Source: Halococcus hamelinensis 100A6 (GTDB lineage: Archaea; Halobacteriota; Halobacteria; Halobacteriales; Halococcaceae). Taken from it: a stretch of 52,578 nucleotides of DNA. The translations under genes were made by a program, and so were the position numbers. How positions within the stretch are numbered: position 1 is the first letter of the stretch; each line of letters starts with the position of its first letter. Location of the stretch: contig NZ_AOMB01000017.1 in assembly GCF_000336675.1 (NCBI RefSeq), positions 1 through 52,578 on the forward strand. Direction: 5' to 3'. Of the stretch, positions 7,748 to 15,155 are shown in pieces. The notes under the pieces were generated by a model that saw only the letters and a program-made list of their open reading frames with translations, searched no databases and had not been told where the DNA came from.

Positions 7748-8779
7748 ATGGACGACGCGGAGCGCGGCCACCTCGTGCGGCGCAACACCGCCGAGGTCGT
7801 CACCGACGACGAACTCGACGAACTCCTGGGCGGCGATCCGACGGTGTACATCGGCTACGCCCCCACCGGCGAGATGCACATCGGGCACTTCACCACGATT
7901 CGAAAACTCGCCGACTTCCTGAAGGCGGGGCTCGAGGTCAAGGTCCTGATAGCCGACCTCCACGCCCACCTCGACGACGAGAAGAGCCCCTTCGACCTGC
8001 TCGACGCGCGCGCGACCTACTACCGCGAGGCGATCGAGGCGATGGTCGAGGCGGCGGGGGGCGACCCCAGCGAGATCGAGTTCTCCCAGGGTCGCGACTT
8101 CGAACTCGACCCCGACTACTCGCTCGACCTCCTCAGAACCGCCGCCGACACCACGATCTCCCGGGTGCAGCGCGCCGGCAGCGAGGTCGTCCGCCAGTCC
8201 GAGAACCCGAAATTGGGGGGATTGATCTACCCGCTGATGCAGACGCTGGACATCGACGCCCTCGACGCCGACGTCGCCTACGGCGGGATCGACCAGCGCG
8301 GGATCTACATGCTGAGCCGCGAACTGTTCGCCGACCGTGGCGAGAAACCTCCAGTGTGCGTGTTCGCGCCGCTGCTCTCGGGGCTCGCGGGCGGGAAGAT
8401 GAGCGCCTCCGACGCGAGTTCGAAGGTGAATCTCACCGACGATTCCAGCACTGTGGCCGAGAAGCTCCAGGGCGCGTACTGCCCCCAGGGCGAGGTCACG
8501 GACAACGGCGTGCTCGAATACCTCGAATACCTCGTCTTCCCGGTGCTCGACGAGCGCGGCGAGTCGTTCGTCGTCGAGCGCCCCGAGGAGTACGGCGGGG
8601 ACCTGACCTACGAGACGTACGACGACCTCGAAGCCGACTTCGTGAGCGAGGAGCTCCACCCGCAGGACCTCAAGAACGCCGCGGCCGACGCCATCTCGTC
8701 GGTGGTCGCGCCGGTACGCGACCGGCTCACCGACCGGCCCGAGCTGTTGGCGGAGGCCTACCCCGACGAACACGCCTAA
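7748..8779 (+). CDS. tyrS: Tyrosyl-tRNA synthetase, archaeal type
   Basis: Charges tRNA-Tyr with tyrosine in the cytosol. The 343 residues match archaeal/eukaryotic-type class I TyrRS. YIGYAPTGEMHIGH carries the HIGH signature (residues 44-47) and GGKMSAS carries the KMSKS-equivalent loop (217-221). AYGGIDQRGIYML is the tyrosine/tRNA-contact region, and the C-terminal domain has the expected HPQDLKNAAADAI helix. No bacterial S4 domain is present, as expected. The ATG follows the promoter at 7719. A tRNA gene lies downstream on the opposite strand (an Arg tRNA, so not a cognate pairing). Confidence 0.96.
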   Translation: MDDAERGHLVRRNTAEVVTDDELDELLGGDPTVYIGYAPTGEMHIGHFTTIRKLADFLKAGLEVKVLIADLHAHLDDEKSPFDLLDARATYYREAIEAMVEAAGGDPSEIEFSQGRDFELDPDYSLDLLRTAADTTISRVQRAGSEVVRQSENPKLGGLIYPLMQTLDIDALDADVAYGGIDQRGIYMLSRELFADRGEKPPVCVFAPLLSGLAGGKMSASDASSKVNLTDDSSTVAEKLQGAYCPQGEVTDNGVLEYLEYLVFPVLDERGESFVVERPEEYGGDLTYETYDDLEADFVSEELHPQDLKNAAADAISSVVAPVRDRLTDRPELLAEAYPDEHA

Positions 8780-8891
8780 CGACGGAAAACAGCCACGATA
8801 GGCGCGACGAGAATCACGGTCGGACGTGCTCACATCGCTGCGCGCGGTCTCTCTGATCCGAACGCTGTCGCCCGCCTCCTTGACGGCCGAA

Positions 8892-8964
8892 CGGGCGTGA
8901 CGGGATTCGAACCCGCGGTCTAGAGGTTAGGAACCTCTCGCCCTCTCCGCTAGGCCACACGCCC
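8892..8964 (-). tRNA. tRNA-Arg (anticodon CCT)
   Basis: On the minus strand a full cloverleaf folds. The acceptor stem is GGGCGTG/CACGCCC. The anticodon stem AGAGG/CCTCT encloses the loop TTCCTAA, giving anticodon CCT (reads AGG, Arg). The T-arm GCGGG-TTCGAAT-CCCGT is standard. Length is 73 nt including a G discriminator, with no encoded CCA and no intron. It sits between tyrS and tatA. Confidence 0.95.
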
Positions 8965-9007
8965 CGACGAAAGCTGTGGGCGCGAGGTGAAAAACCGTAC
9001 CGTTCCG

Positions 9008-9325
9008 TTACTGGTTGCTCTCGACTTCGGTGTTGCGCTCGTTGACCTCGGGTGGGTCGTAATCGACGTCGTTGTCCTGCGAGGCGGCGTCGGTCGACTC
9101 GCTGGCCGTCCCCGAGTCGGCGTCGACGTTGCTGGTCTGCATCTCCTCGAGTTCGTCCTCGACTTCGTTTCGGCCCTTGTCGAACTCGCCACGAGCCTGA
9201 CCGAGCGCGCCGGCGAGTTCTGGGATCTTGTTCGCACCGAACAGGAGGACGATGATCACGAGAACGATCAACACCTCCGGTCCACCCGGGATACCGGGAA
9301 TCTGGAGCAGCGATAGTCCAACCAT
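9008..9325 (-). CDS. tatA: Twin-arginine translocase subunit TatA/TatE
   Basis: A 105-residue TatA-type protein, forming the pore of the twin-arginine export system in the cytoplasmic membrane. Haloarchaea use this route for most folded exported proteins, and two Tat-type signals occur in this window (31589 and 45679). The short N-terminus PGGPEVLIVLVIIVLLFGANKIPEL combines the transmembrane helix, hinge FGxxKIPEL and amphipathic helix. The tail is acidic and Asn/Asp-rich, typical of halophiles. The ATG at 9325 sits about 26 bp from a CCTATAAC box on the minus strand. Confidence 0.93.
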   Translation of the reverse strand: MVGLSLLQIPGIPGGPEVLIVLVIIVLLFGANKIPELAGALGQARGEFDKGRNEVEDELEEMQTSNVDADSGTASESTDAASQDNDVDYDPPEVNERNTEVESNQ

Positions 9326-9350
9326 TGTATCTCAATCTTACGATGTGTGA

Positions 9351-9358
9351 GTTATAGG
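9351..9358 (-). promoter_or_regulatory. TATA box for tatA
   Basis: On the minus strand this reads CCTATAAC, 26-33 bp before the tatA ATG. It lies in an 86-bp divergent gap whose AT-rich centre could also serve the plus-strand peroxiredoxin gene. Confidence 0.55.
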
Positions 9359-9411
9359 CTTTTTGCTCAGCGAGCAGAAGCGTCTTCACCACGGCGAACG
9401 ACCCGTAGACG

Positions 9412-9888
9412 ATGCTTTCCGAGAACGATACGGCTCCCGACTTCACCGCCCCGCTCGCGAACGGCGACGTCGGCGAGCGGTTTGCGCTCGCCGACCGCCT
9501 CGACGAGGCCCCGCTGGTGCTCGCGTTCTTCCCCGGCGCGTTCTCCTCGGTCTGTACCGGCGAGATGAACACCTTTCAGGAGCGACTCGGGAGCTTCGAG
9601 GACGCGGGCGCGACGATCTACGGGGTCAGCGTCGACTCGCCGTTCGCGCTCAACGCCTTCCGCGAACAGGAGGGCCTCGACTTCGACTTCGTCAGCGACC
9701 CGAACCACGAGGTCGTCGAGGCCTACGACGCCACGATGGGCTTCGAGGACCTCGGGATCGACGAGGTCGCCCAACGCGCGGTGTTCGTCGTCGACGACGA
9801 GGAAACGATAGCCTACGCGTGGGCGAGCGAGAACCCGGGCGTCGAACCCGATTACGACGCGGTCGAGGCGGCCGTGCGCGACGCGTAG
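9412..9888 (+). CDS. 1-Cys peroxiredoxin (AhpE/BCP-like)
   Basis: A thiol peroxidase that reduces H2O2 or organic peroxides in the cytosol; 158 residues, thioredoxin fold. The peroxidatic cysteine is Cys48 in FFPGAFSSVC, so the usual PxxxTxxC has Ser in place of Thr. There is no other cysteine, so no intramolecular resolving residue exists and an external thiol must recycle it. GVSVDSPF and the QRAVFVVDDE strand are family features. A paralogue of the same length is at 24519-24995 and keeps the standard Thr. It is divergent from tatA. Confidence 0.92.
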   Translation: MLSENDTAPDFTAPLANGDVGERFALADRLDEAPLVLAFFPGAFSSVCTGEMNTFQERLGSFEDAGATIYGVSVDSPFALNAFREQEGLDFDFVSDPNHEVVEAYDATMGFEDLGIDEVAQRAVFVVDDEETIAYAWASENPGVEPDYDAVEAAVRDA

Positions 9889-9929
9889 GAACCAGAATCG
9901 GTTTTCCCTCGCGGGCCCAACCCCACCCC

Positions 9930-10751
9930 ATGAGTGACAACGCGGACCCCGGCTCGAACGGCCGGGTCTACGACCCCGATGCCGACCACGCCTTCCCCGA
10001 CGAGCGCCTGAACCGGGTGCTCGAAGTCGTCGAATCGGACGAGGAGATCCAGGCCTACCTCGACGCCCAGAACGTCAACCCGGTGGCACGAAAGCGCTAC
10101 AACGACCACGGCTCCCAGCACATCTCGATCGTCAGAAATCGTTCGCTCTGTCTCTACGACCTCCTCAAGGCCGGCAACGTCGATTTCAACGGCGCGGCCG
10201 ACCAGGGGCTCGACGAGGCCGACGAGGCCGTCATCATCGCGCTCGCCGCCACGCTCCACGACATCGGCCACGTCGTCCACCGGACCGACCACCCCTACTA
10301 CTCGATCCCGCTCGCCGCCGACCTCCTCGACCGCCTCCTCGCCGAGTTCGAGTGGTACGACGTCGGCGAGCGCGTGCGGATGAAGGGCGAGGTGCTCCAC
10401 GCCATCGTCGCCCACGACACCGACGAGACGCCGCTGACGCTCGAAGCCGGGATCGTACGGGTCTCGGACGCCCTCGACATGGAGCACGGCCGGTCGCGGA
10501 GACCCTACGAGGAGGGTGGCCGCGGCATCAACACCGTCTCCAGTCAGGCCATCCGGCAGGTCTCGCTCCAGCCGGGCGACGGGGTACCCGTCCTCGTCGA
10601 GATCGAGATGACCGACGCCGCCGGCGTCTATCAGGTCGACACGCTGCTCAAGGCCAAACTCAATGGGTCGGGGCTCGAAGACGACATCCGCATCGTCGCG
10701 GTCACCACCCGCGATCCCGAGGAACGCCTCGTCGAGCGCGTCGAGCTCTAA
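9930..10751 (+). CDS. HD-domain metal-dependent phosphohydrolase
   Basis: A 273-residue HD-superfamily protein, likely a nucleotide phosphohydrolase or phosphodiesterase. Metal ligands are recognisable: His64 in DHGSQH, His110-Asp111 in TLHDIGH, a further His in LHAIVAHDTDE, and the closing Asp in VRVSDALDME. The C-terminal region (about 195-273) is a predominantly beta domain of unknown role. Haloarchaeal homologues are usually annotated only as HD-domain proteins, and the substrate cannot be inferred. It starts at the ATG 41 bp after the peroxiredoxin stop, so co-transcription is possible. Confidence 0.85.
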   Translation: MSDNADPGSNGRVYDPDADHAFPDERLNRVLEVVESDEEIQAYLDAQNVNPVARKRYNDHGSQHISIVRNRSLCLYDLLKAGNVDFNGAADQGLDEADEAVIIALAATLHDIGHVVHRTDHPYYSIPLAADLLDRLLAEFEWYDVGERVRMKGEVLHAIVAHDTDETPLTLEAGIVRVSDALDMEHGRSRRPYEEGGRGINTVSSQAIRQVSLQPGDGVPVLVEIEMTDAAGVYQVDTLLKAKLNGSGLEDDIRIVAVTTRDPEERLVERVEL

Positions 10752-10760
10752 GCAACCACT

Positions 10761-10813
10761 TTTTTGGACGAGGGAATCGCTCGCTTCCGGCTCGCTCAAC
10801 CCCCGTCCAAAAA
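10761..10813. terminator. Long-loop inverted repeat after the HD gene
   Basis: TTTTTGGACG (10761-10770) and CGTCCAAAAA (10804-10813) are perfect 10-bp complements separated by 33 nt, starting 10 bp after the stop codon. With the T-run it looks like a transcription terminator or processing hairpin for the HD gene. It could instead be the edge of the adjacent repeat. Confidence 0.5.
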
Positions 10814-10832
10814 CCTGGACTAAAAACTGCTG

Positions 10833-11042
10833 CTCGCTCCCTACGGTCGCTCGCGGTACAACCACTTACATCTCCGCACAGCATGACCGCCCGCTCAGCA
10901 CAGCACCGCCGAAGCCCTCACCGCGCGCTCACTTCGTTCGCTACTCACTCGCCTTCGGCTCGTTCGCGCGGTTCGCCCTTCATCCGCCAGGCCCGGACCG
11001 CATCCGCGCCACGACCGCCGGACGGCGACCGCTAACCGCACC
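10833..11042 (-). repeat. Intergenic repeat element, copy A (divergent)
   Basis: Gene-free DNA built of tracts such as GCTCACTTCGTTCGCT and CGCTCGCGGTAC. Read on the minus strand, its ends match copy D (28660-28945): both open near GGTTAGCGGT and close with GTACCGCGAGCGACC/GTGCCGCGAGCGACC followed by GGGAGCGAGC. The interior differs from copies B-D. No credible ORF lies within it. It fills most of the 309-bp gap between the HD gene and the prenyl synthase gene. Confidence 0.55.
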
Positions 11043-11060
11043 GCCGCCGCAAGCGGCGGC

Positions 11061-11909
11061 TCACCGCTCGCGGACCACCACGAACTCGGCGAGGTCTCGG
11101 AGGTACTCGGCGGCTCGCTCGTCGGCGACGTCGACCGAGTCCAACGCCGAGAGCGCCCCGTCGGCCGTCTCGCGCGCCAGCGCGTTGGCCTCCTCGGGCG
11201 TGAGGTCGGTGACCTCCACGAGGGATGGCCGGTCCATCTCGCTGTCCTGGCCCGTCGGTTTCCCGAGGTCGTCGGCGTCGGCGGTGGCGTCGAGCACGTC
11301 GTCGCGGATCTGGAAGGCCACCCCGACGCCCTCGGCGTACTCGCCGAAGGCCTCGACGGTGCGGGCGTCGGCGTCGGCGGCGATCGCCCCGAGCTCGGCG
11401 GCGGCCCGGAACAGCGCCCCCGTCTTCCGGCGAGCGAGCGCGAGGTACTCCTCCTCGTCCGTGGGTCGGGCGACGAGTTCGGTGGCTTCGCCCTCGCCGA
11501 GTTCGACCATCGCCTCGCTCACGACCTCCGTCGCGCGCTCGTCGTCGAGGAAGAGCGCGAACGCCTCGCCGAGCAGCCCGTCGGAGGTGATCAGCGCCGG
11601 GCCATAGCCGAAGGCGGCCCACGCGCTGTCGGTCCCGCGTCGAACCTCGGAGTCGTCGATGATGTCGTCGACCACCAGCGAGGCGTTGTGGACGAGTTCG
11701 ACCCCCACGGCGAAGTCCACCGCGTCGGCCGCCTCGCCGCCGGCCGTCTCACAGGACAGCACGGTCACGGTCGGGCGAACCCGTTTCCCGTCCGACAGCG
11801 CGACGTGGGCGATCCGCTCGCTCAACTCGTCCGGGTCGACCACCTCGCACACCGATTCGAGGCGCTCCTCGACCATGCCTCGACGGTGTTCGAGGTACTC
11901 CATCGCCAT
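11061..11909 (-). CDS. Polyprenyl diphosphate synthase (GGPP/FGPP synthase type)
   Basis: Trans-prenyltransferase that condenses isopentenyl diphosphate with allylic diphosphates to supply C20/C25 chains for archaeal ether lipids or longer chains for quinones. 282 residues. The first aspartate-rich motif is VVDDIIDD (Asp81, Asp82, Asp85, Asp86) and the second is IRDDVLD (Asp203, Asp204, Asp207); GKRVRP supplies the diphosphate-binding Lys/Arg. The first motif is the short DDxxD form. Chain length cannot be assigned confidently. The ATG at 11909 (MAMEYLEHRR) gives a normal N-terminus. Confidence 0.92.
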   Translation of the reverse strand: MAMEYLEHRRGMVEERLESVCEVVDPDELSERIAHVALSDGKRVRPTVTVLSCETAGGEAADAVDFAVGVELVHNASLVVDDIIDDSEVRRGTDSAWAAFGYGPALITSDGLLGEAFALFLDDERATEVVSEAMVELGEGEATELVARPTDEEEYLALARRKTGALFRAAAELGAIAADADARTVEAFGEYAEGVGVAFQIRDDVLDATADADDLGKPTGQDSEMDRPSLVEVTDLTPEEANALARETADGALSALDSVDVADERAAEYLRDLAEFVVVRER

Positions 11910-12147
11910 ACGATTCGGTTGGAACGGCCCGCGAAAGTAGGTGACGGTCCCGGATTCGACGACCGAACCCGACGGACCCGTCCCGCCGAAGGGTTGAATC
12001 CGAAGCGGAGGGCAGTTCCTCTATTTCCCGGACGATACCCTTCCCAGTCACGACCTCGCGTCGAGGTGCTGCGGTCGCGTCCTACTGTCCACGGCAGGAC
12101 GACCTGCCGCGCGAATCGTTCCTCACCGAGGCGCTCCTGTAATCCGT

Positions 12148-13116
12148 TCAGACCTCGGGTGGCTCGCCGCCGAACTCCTCGATCAGCGCGGGCACGACGT
12201 CGAAGAGGTCGTCGACGATCCCGTAGTCCGCGAGGTCGTAGATCGGCGCGCTCGGGTCGTCGTTGATCGCGACGATGGTCTCGGCCCCTTTCATCCCAGC
12301 GACGTGCTGGACGGCCCCCGAGATCCCGATCGCGATGTAGACCTCCGGCGTGACGACCTTCCCGGACTGGCCGACCTGGCGGTTCTTCGGGAGCCAGCCG
12401 TTGTCGACGATCGGGCGGGAGGACGAGAGCGTCGCGCCGAGGGTGTCGGCGAGCGCCTCGATCAGCGCGAGGTTCTCCTCCTCCTCGATACCCCGGCCCA
12501 CCGAGACCAGCACGTCGGCGTCGGTGATGTCGACGTCGCCGCCGCCGACCTCCTCGAAGCCCGTCACCGTCGAACGAACCTGCGACTCGTCGACGTCGAC
12601 CTCGAACGCGGAGACGTCGGCGTCGCCGGTGCCCTCGACGGGCGGCCACTCGCCCGGCCGGACGGTGAGCGCGACCCGGTCGGCATCGACGTCGACGACC
12701 GTCTCGACCTTCGAGCCGTACATCTCGCGGGTGACCGCGAGGCCATCGTCCCGATGGACGCCGATCGCGTCGGTCACGAACGGGAGCGAGAGCCGGCTCG
12801 CGACCGCCGGCGCGTAGTCCAACCCGTTCACCGAGTGGGGCATCAGGAGTACATCGGGATCGAGGTCGTCGTGGAGCGCCTCGACGGCCTGGACGTAGAC
12901 GTCGTGGTTGAACTCCTCACCCTCGTCGACGGTGTGGACGACGTCGACGCCCTCGCGGTCGAGGTCGTCGGCGAAGGCCTCGACCTCCCCACCGACGACG
13001 GCCAAGTGGAGCTCGCTGTCCGTGGCGTCGGCGAGTTCGCGTCCCACAGTAGCGAGTTCGAAGCTCACGTCGCGGAGGTCGCCGCGGCGGTGTTCGGTGA
13101 TCCCAAGCACTGTCAT
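12148..13116 (-). CDS. etfA: Electron transfer flavoprotein subunit alpha
   Basis: FAD-binding alpha subunit of the ETF heterodimer, carrying electrons from acyl-CoA and similar dehydrogenases to the quinone pool. 322 residues: a variable N-terminal alpha/beta domain, then the conserved C-terminal FAD domain with SSSRPIVDNGWLPKNRQVGQSGK, AIGISGAVQH and AINDDPSAPI motifs. Its ATG overlaps the etfB stop by 4 bp (13113-13116), so the two subunits are translationally coupled. No fixC or fixX partner is adjacent. The 238-bp stretch upstream of the neighbouring prenyl synthase (11910-12147) holds nothing I recognise. Confidence 0.94.
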   Translation of the reverse strand: MTVLGITEHRRGDLRDVSFELATVGRELADATDSELHLAVVGGEVEAFADDLDREGVDVVHTVDEGEEFNHDVYVQAVEALHDDLDPDVLLMPHSVNGLDYAPAVASRLSLPFVTDAIGVHRDDGLAVTREMYGSKVETVVDVDADRVALTVRPGEWPPVEGTGDADVSAFEVDVDESQVRSTVTGFEEVGGGDVDITDADVLVSVGRGIEEEENLALIEALADTLGATLSSSRPIVDNGWLPKNRQVGQSGKVVTPEVYIAIGISGAVQHVAGMKGAETIVAINDDPSAPIYDLADYGIVDDLFDVVPALIEEFGGEPPEV

Positions 13117-13907
13117 CCCTCGACCACCCCCTTATCGCGGAGGAGGTCGGCGAGCTGCCCGGCGGTCTCCTCGGAGCTCCCCTCGTAGACCGTGGCGTCG
13201 CTCACGGTCTCCGGTTCGTAGAGTTCGGTCAGCGAGACCGCACCTTCGGTCGCGGAGGCATCGAGCCCGAGGTCGGCGAGTTCCTTCGGCGCGATCTCCT
13301 TCGACTGGGCCTGACGGATACCCCGGAGGCTCGCGTACCGCGGGTCGTTGATCCCGGTCTGTATCGTCAGCACGGCCGGGGTCTCGACGTCGGTGAGCTC
13401 CTCGACGCCGCCTTCGAGTTCGCGGCGAACCGACGCCTGGTCGTCGCCGGCCTCGTAGTCGAGGTGGTTCACGACCGCGGCCCACTCGAAACCGATCCGC
13501 TCGGCGAGGCTGACGCCCGTGGCCCCGAAGGCCGAATCGCCCGACTGGACGCCAGTCAGCACGAGGTCCGGTTCCTCCTCCGCGGCGACCGCGGCGAGGA
13601 CCTCGGCTTTGGTCGTGCTGTCGAGATACTCAGTACTCGCGAGGTCGTCGTCCCAGACCCGAATCGCGCGGTCGACGCCCTTCGCGAGCGCCATCCGGAT
13701 GGTCTCGTCGGCGCGCTCGGGGCCGACGGTCACCGAGACCACCTCGACGTCCTCGCCGGCTTCCTGGATCCCGACCGCGGCCTCGACGGCGTAGTCGTCC
13801 CACTCGTTCAGGTCGTAGGTCAGGTACCGCTCGTCGATCCCGAGGCCGTCGACCTCGAAGTCGTCCTCGACCTCCGCCACCTCCGCCACCGTCACGAGGA
13901 TCTTCAT
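13113..13907 (-). CDS. etfB: Electron transfer flavoprotein subunit beta
   Basis: Beta subunit of ETF, 264 residues, binding AMP and completing the FAD site with EtfA. It starts MKILVTVAEVAEVEDDF. LTGVQSGDSAFGATG and the VQTGINDPRYASLRGI-like region are the ETF-beta signature segments. It is the first gene of the etfBA pair and its TGA overlaps the etfA ATG. A bifurcating function cannot be judged from the sequence alone, and no acyl-CoA dehydrogenase lies nearby. Confidence 0.93.
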   Translation of the reverse strand: MKILVTVAEVAEVEDDFEVDGLGIDERYLTYDLNEWDDYAVEAAVGIQEAGEDVEVVSVTVGPERADETIRMALAKGVDRAIRVWDDDLASTEYLDSTTKAEVLAAVAAEEEPDLVLTGVQSGDSAFGATGVSLAERIGFEWAAVVNHLDYEAGDDQASVRRELEGGVEELTDVETPAVLTIQTGINDPRYASLRGIRQAQSKEIAPKELADLGLDASATEGAVSLTELYEPETVSDATVYEGSSEETAGQLADLLRDKGVVEG

Positions 13908-13950
13908 GAAAAATCCAGTCGCCGCGCGGATGTTAACCGTTCCGAAAGCC

Positions 13951-15048
13951 TCACTCCTCGTCGGGGAGGCTGATGAGGTTCTCGCGCCCGATCCGGAGTT
14001 TGTTCACCCGGCCGTCCTCGTCCATCGCCGACAGGAGCTGTGAGACCTTCGCGTTCGACCAGCCGGTGGCCTCGACGATCGAGGCCTGCTTCATCCGGCC
14101 GTCGTTCGCCGCGAGCAGCCGCTCGACGCGCTCCTCGTCCGAGAGGAGCTCCTCGTCCACGTCGGCCAGGACGGTCGTCTCGTCGGGTTCGTCCGACGGG
14201 CCGGGTGGGTCGGCGGTCCCCGCCCGCGCTGCCCCAGCCGTTCCATCGCCCGGTCCGTCCGACTCGTCGTCGCGCCGCGTCATGGCGTAGGCACCGGCTA
14301 CCACCACACCGATCACGAGCAGGACGCTCCCGACCGCGAGCGGCGGCACCGACCCGAAGAGGCCGGAGTCGGAACCCGGCGTCGACGTCGCGGGCTGGTT
14401 CCCGCGGCGTTCGAACCAGACGACCGGCGTCCCCTCGGAGAACGATGCCGGCCCCTCAAACCTGACGGTACCGTTCGCGAACCCGGCCCCCGTCGGCGAC
14501 CGGATGACGCCGTAGTCCGGCGGCGATTTGACGAGCAGCGTCTGGCGCTCGGTCAGCCCCGGGAGCCACGTCCCCTGGGTTCCGTTGAACGCATCGCCGA
14601 CCATGATTCGGCCGTCGGCGGTCCGGGCGAACTCGGCCCAGGTGAACCCGAGCGTGAGGCGACCGATATCGCTACCCGAACCGTTCGTGGCGATCGTGGC
14701 GTTTCGACTCACGTTCGTGACGTTCATCGACCGACCCGTGGCGACGCTGGAGGTGTTCGCGGCCCGCCGGAACGTCGAGGCGGAGATGCCGGCGTCGCCG
14801 GCCTCGAACGCCTCGCCCAGCGTCCGAAACGCCGCGGTGTCGTTGGCGTCGTCGAGGACGAACCGGGTTTCGAAGCTGAACCGCGCGTCGCCGTTGGGCT
14901 GGGGCTGGATGACGATAGTGGTCGTCGACGTGGCGTTGGTCGCCGTCGGCTCGTCCGCGGAGGACTGCGCGGCGACGGATACAGGTGCAGCGAGCGCGAC
15001 GACGGCAACGACGACGATCGCCAGCCCCAACACCGCCCGGGAGCGCAT
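13951..15048 (-). CDS. Membrane-anchored winged-helix protein (DUF7345/DUF7343-like)
   Basis: 365 residues with an unusual order: a cleavable-looking signal peptide (1-27, AAPVSVAAQ), an extracellular Asn/Thr-rich beta domain (to about 230) with many N-glycosylation-type sequons, one transmembrane helix (LAVGSVLLVIGVVVAGAYAM), an acidic linker, and a C-terminal winged helix (about 310-360, LLAANDGRMKQASIVEATGWSNAKVSQLLSAM). This layout predicts an outside sensor with a cytosolic DNA-binding domain. Related haloarchaeal proteins are annotated only as DUFs with HTH. The ATG at 15048 places the signal peptide at the N-terminus. It is divergent from the secreted protein at 15156. Confidence 0.82.
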   Translation of the reverse strand: MRSRAVLGLAIVVVAVVALAAPVSVAAQSSADEPTATNATSTTTIVIQPQPNGDARFSFETRFVLDDANDTAAFRTLGEAFEAGDAGISASTFRRAANTSSVATGRSMNVTNVSRNATIATNGSGSDIGRLTLGFTWAEFARTADGRIMVGDAFNGTQGTWLPGLTERQTLLVKSPPDYGVIRSPTGAGFANGTVRFEGPASFSEGTPVVWFERRGNQPATSTPGSDSGLFGSVPPLAVGSVLLVIGVVVAGAYAMTRRDDESDGPGDGTAGAARAGTADPPGPSDEPDETTVLADVDEELLSDEERVERLLAANDGRMKQASIVEATGWSNAKVSQLLSAMDEDGRVNKLRIGRENLISLPDEE

Positions 15049-15155
15049 ACCCCGTCTGTTCGGGCCGCGGCGAAAACGTTTTCCATCCCTGAAGTGTCCG
15101 CCGACCGTCGACCGGCCCGATGGTTTTTGTGCGTTCGGCGCACCCATCCCGATGG

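Noticed and set aside
12148-13907. Possible FixABCX-type bifurcating ETF
   Set aside because: Only the alpha and beta subunits are present; no fixC or fixX lies in the surrounding DNA, so a plain ETF is the safer call.
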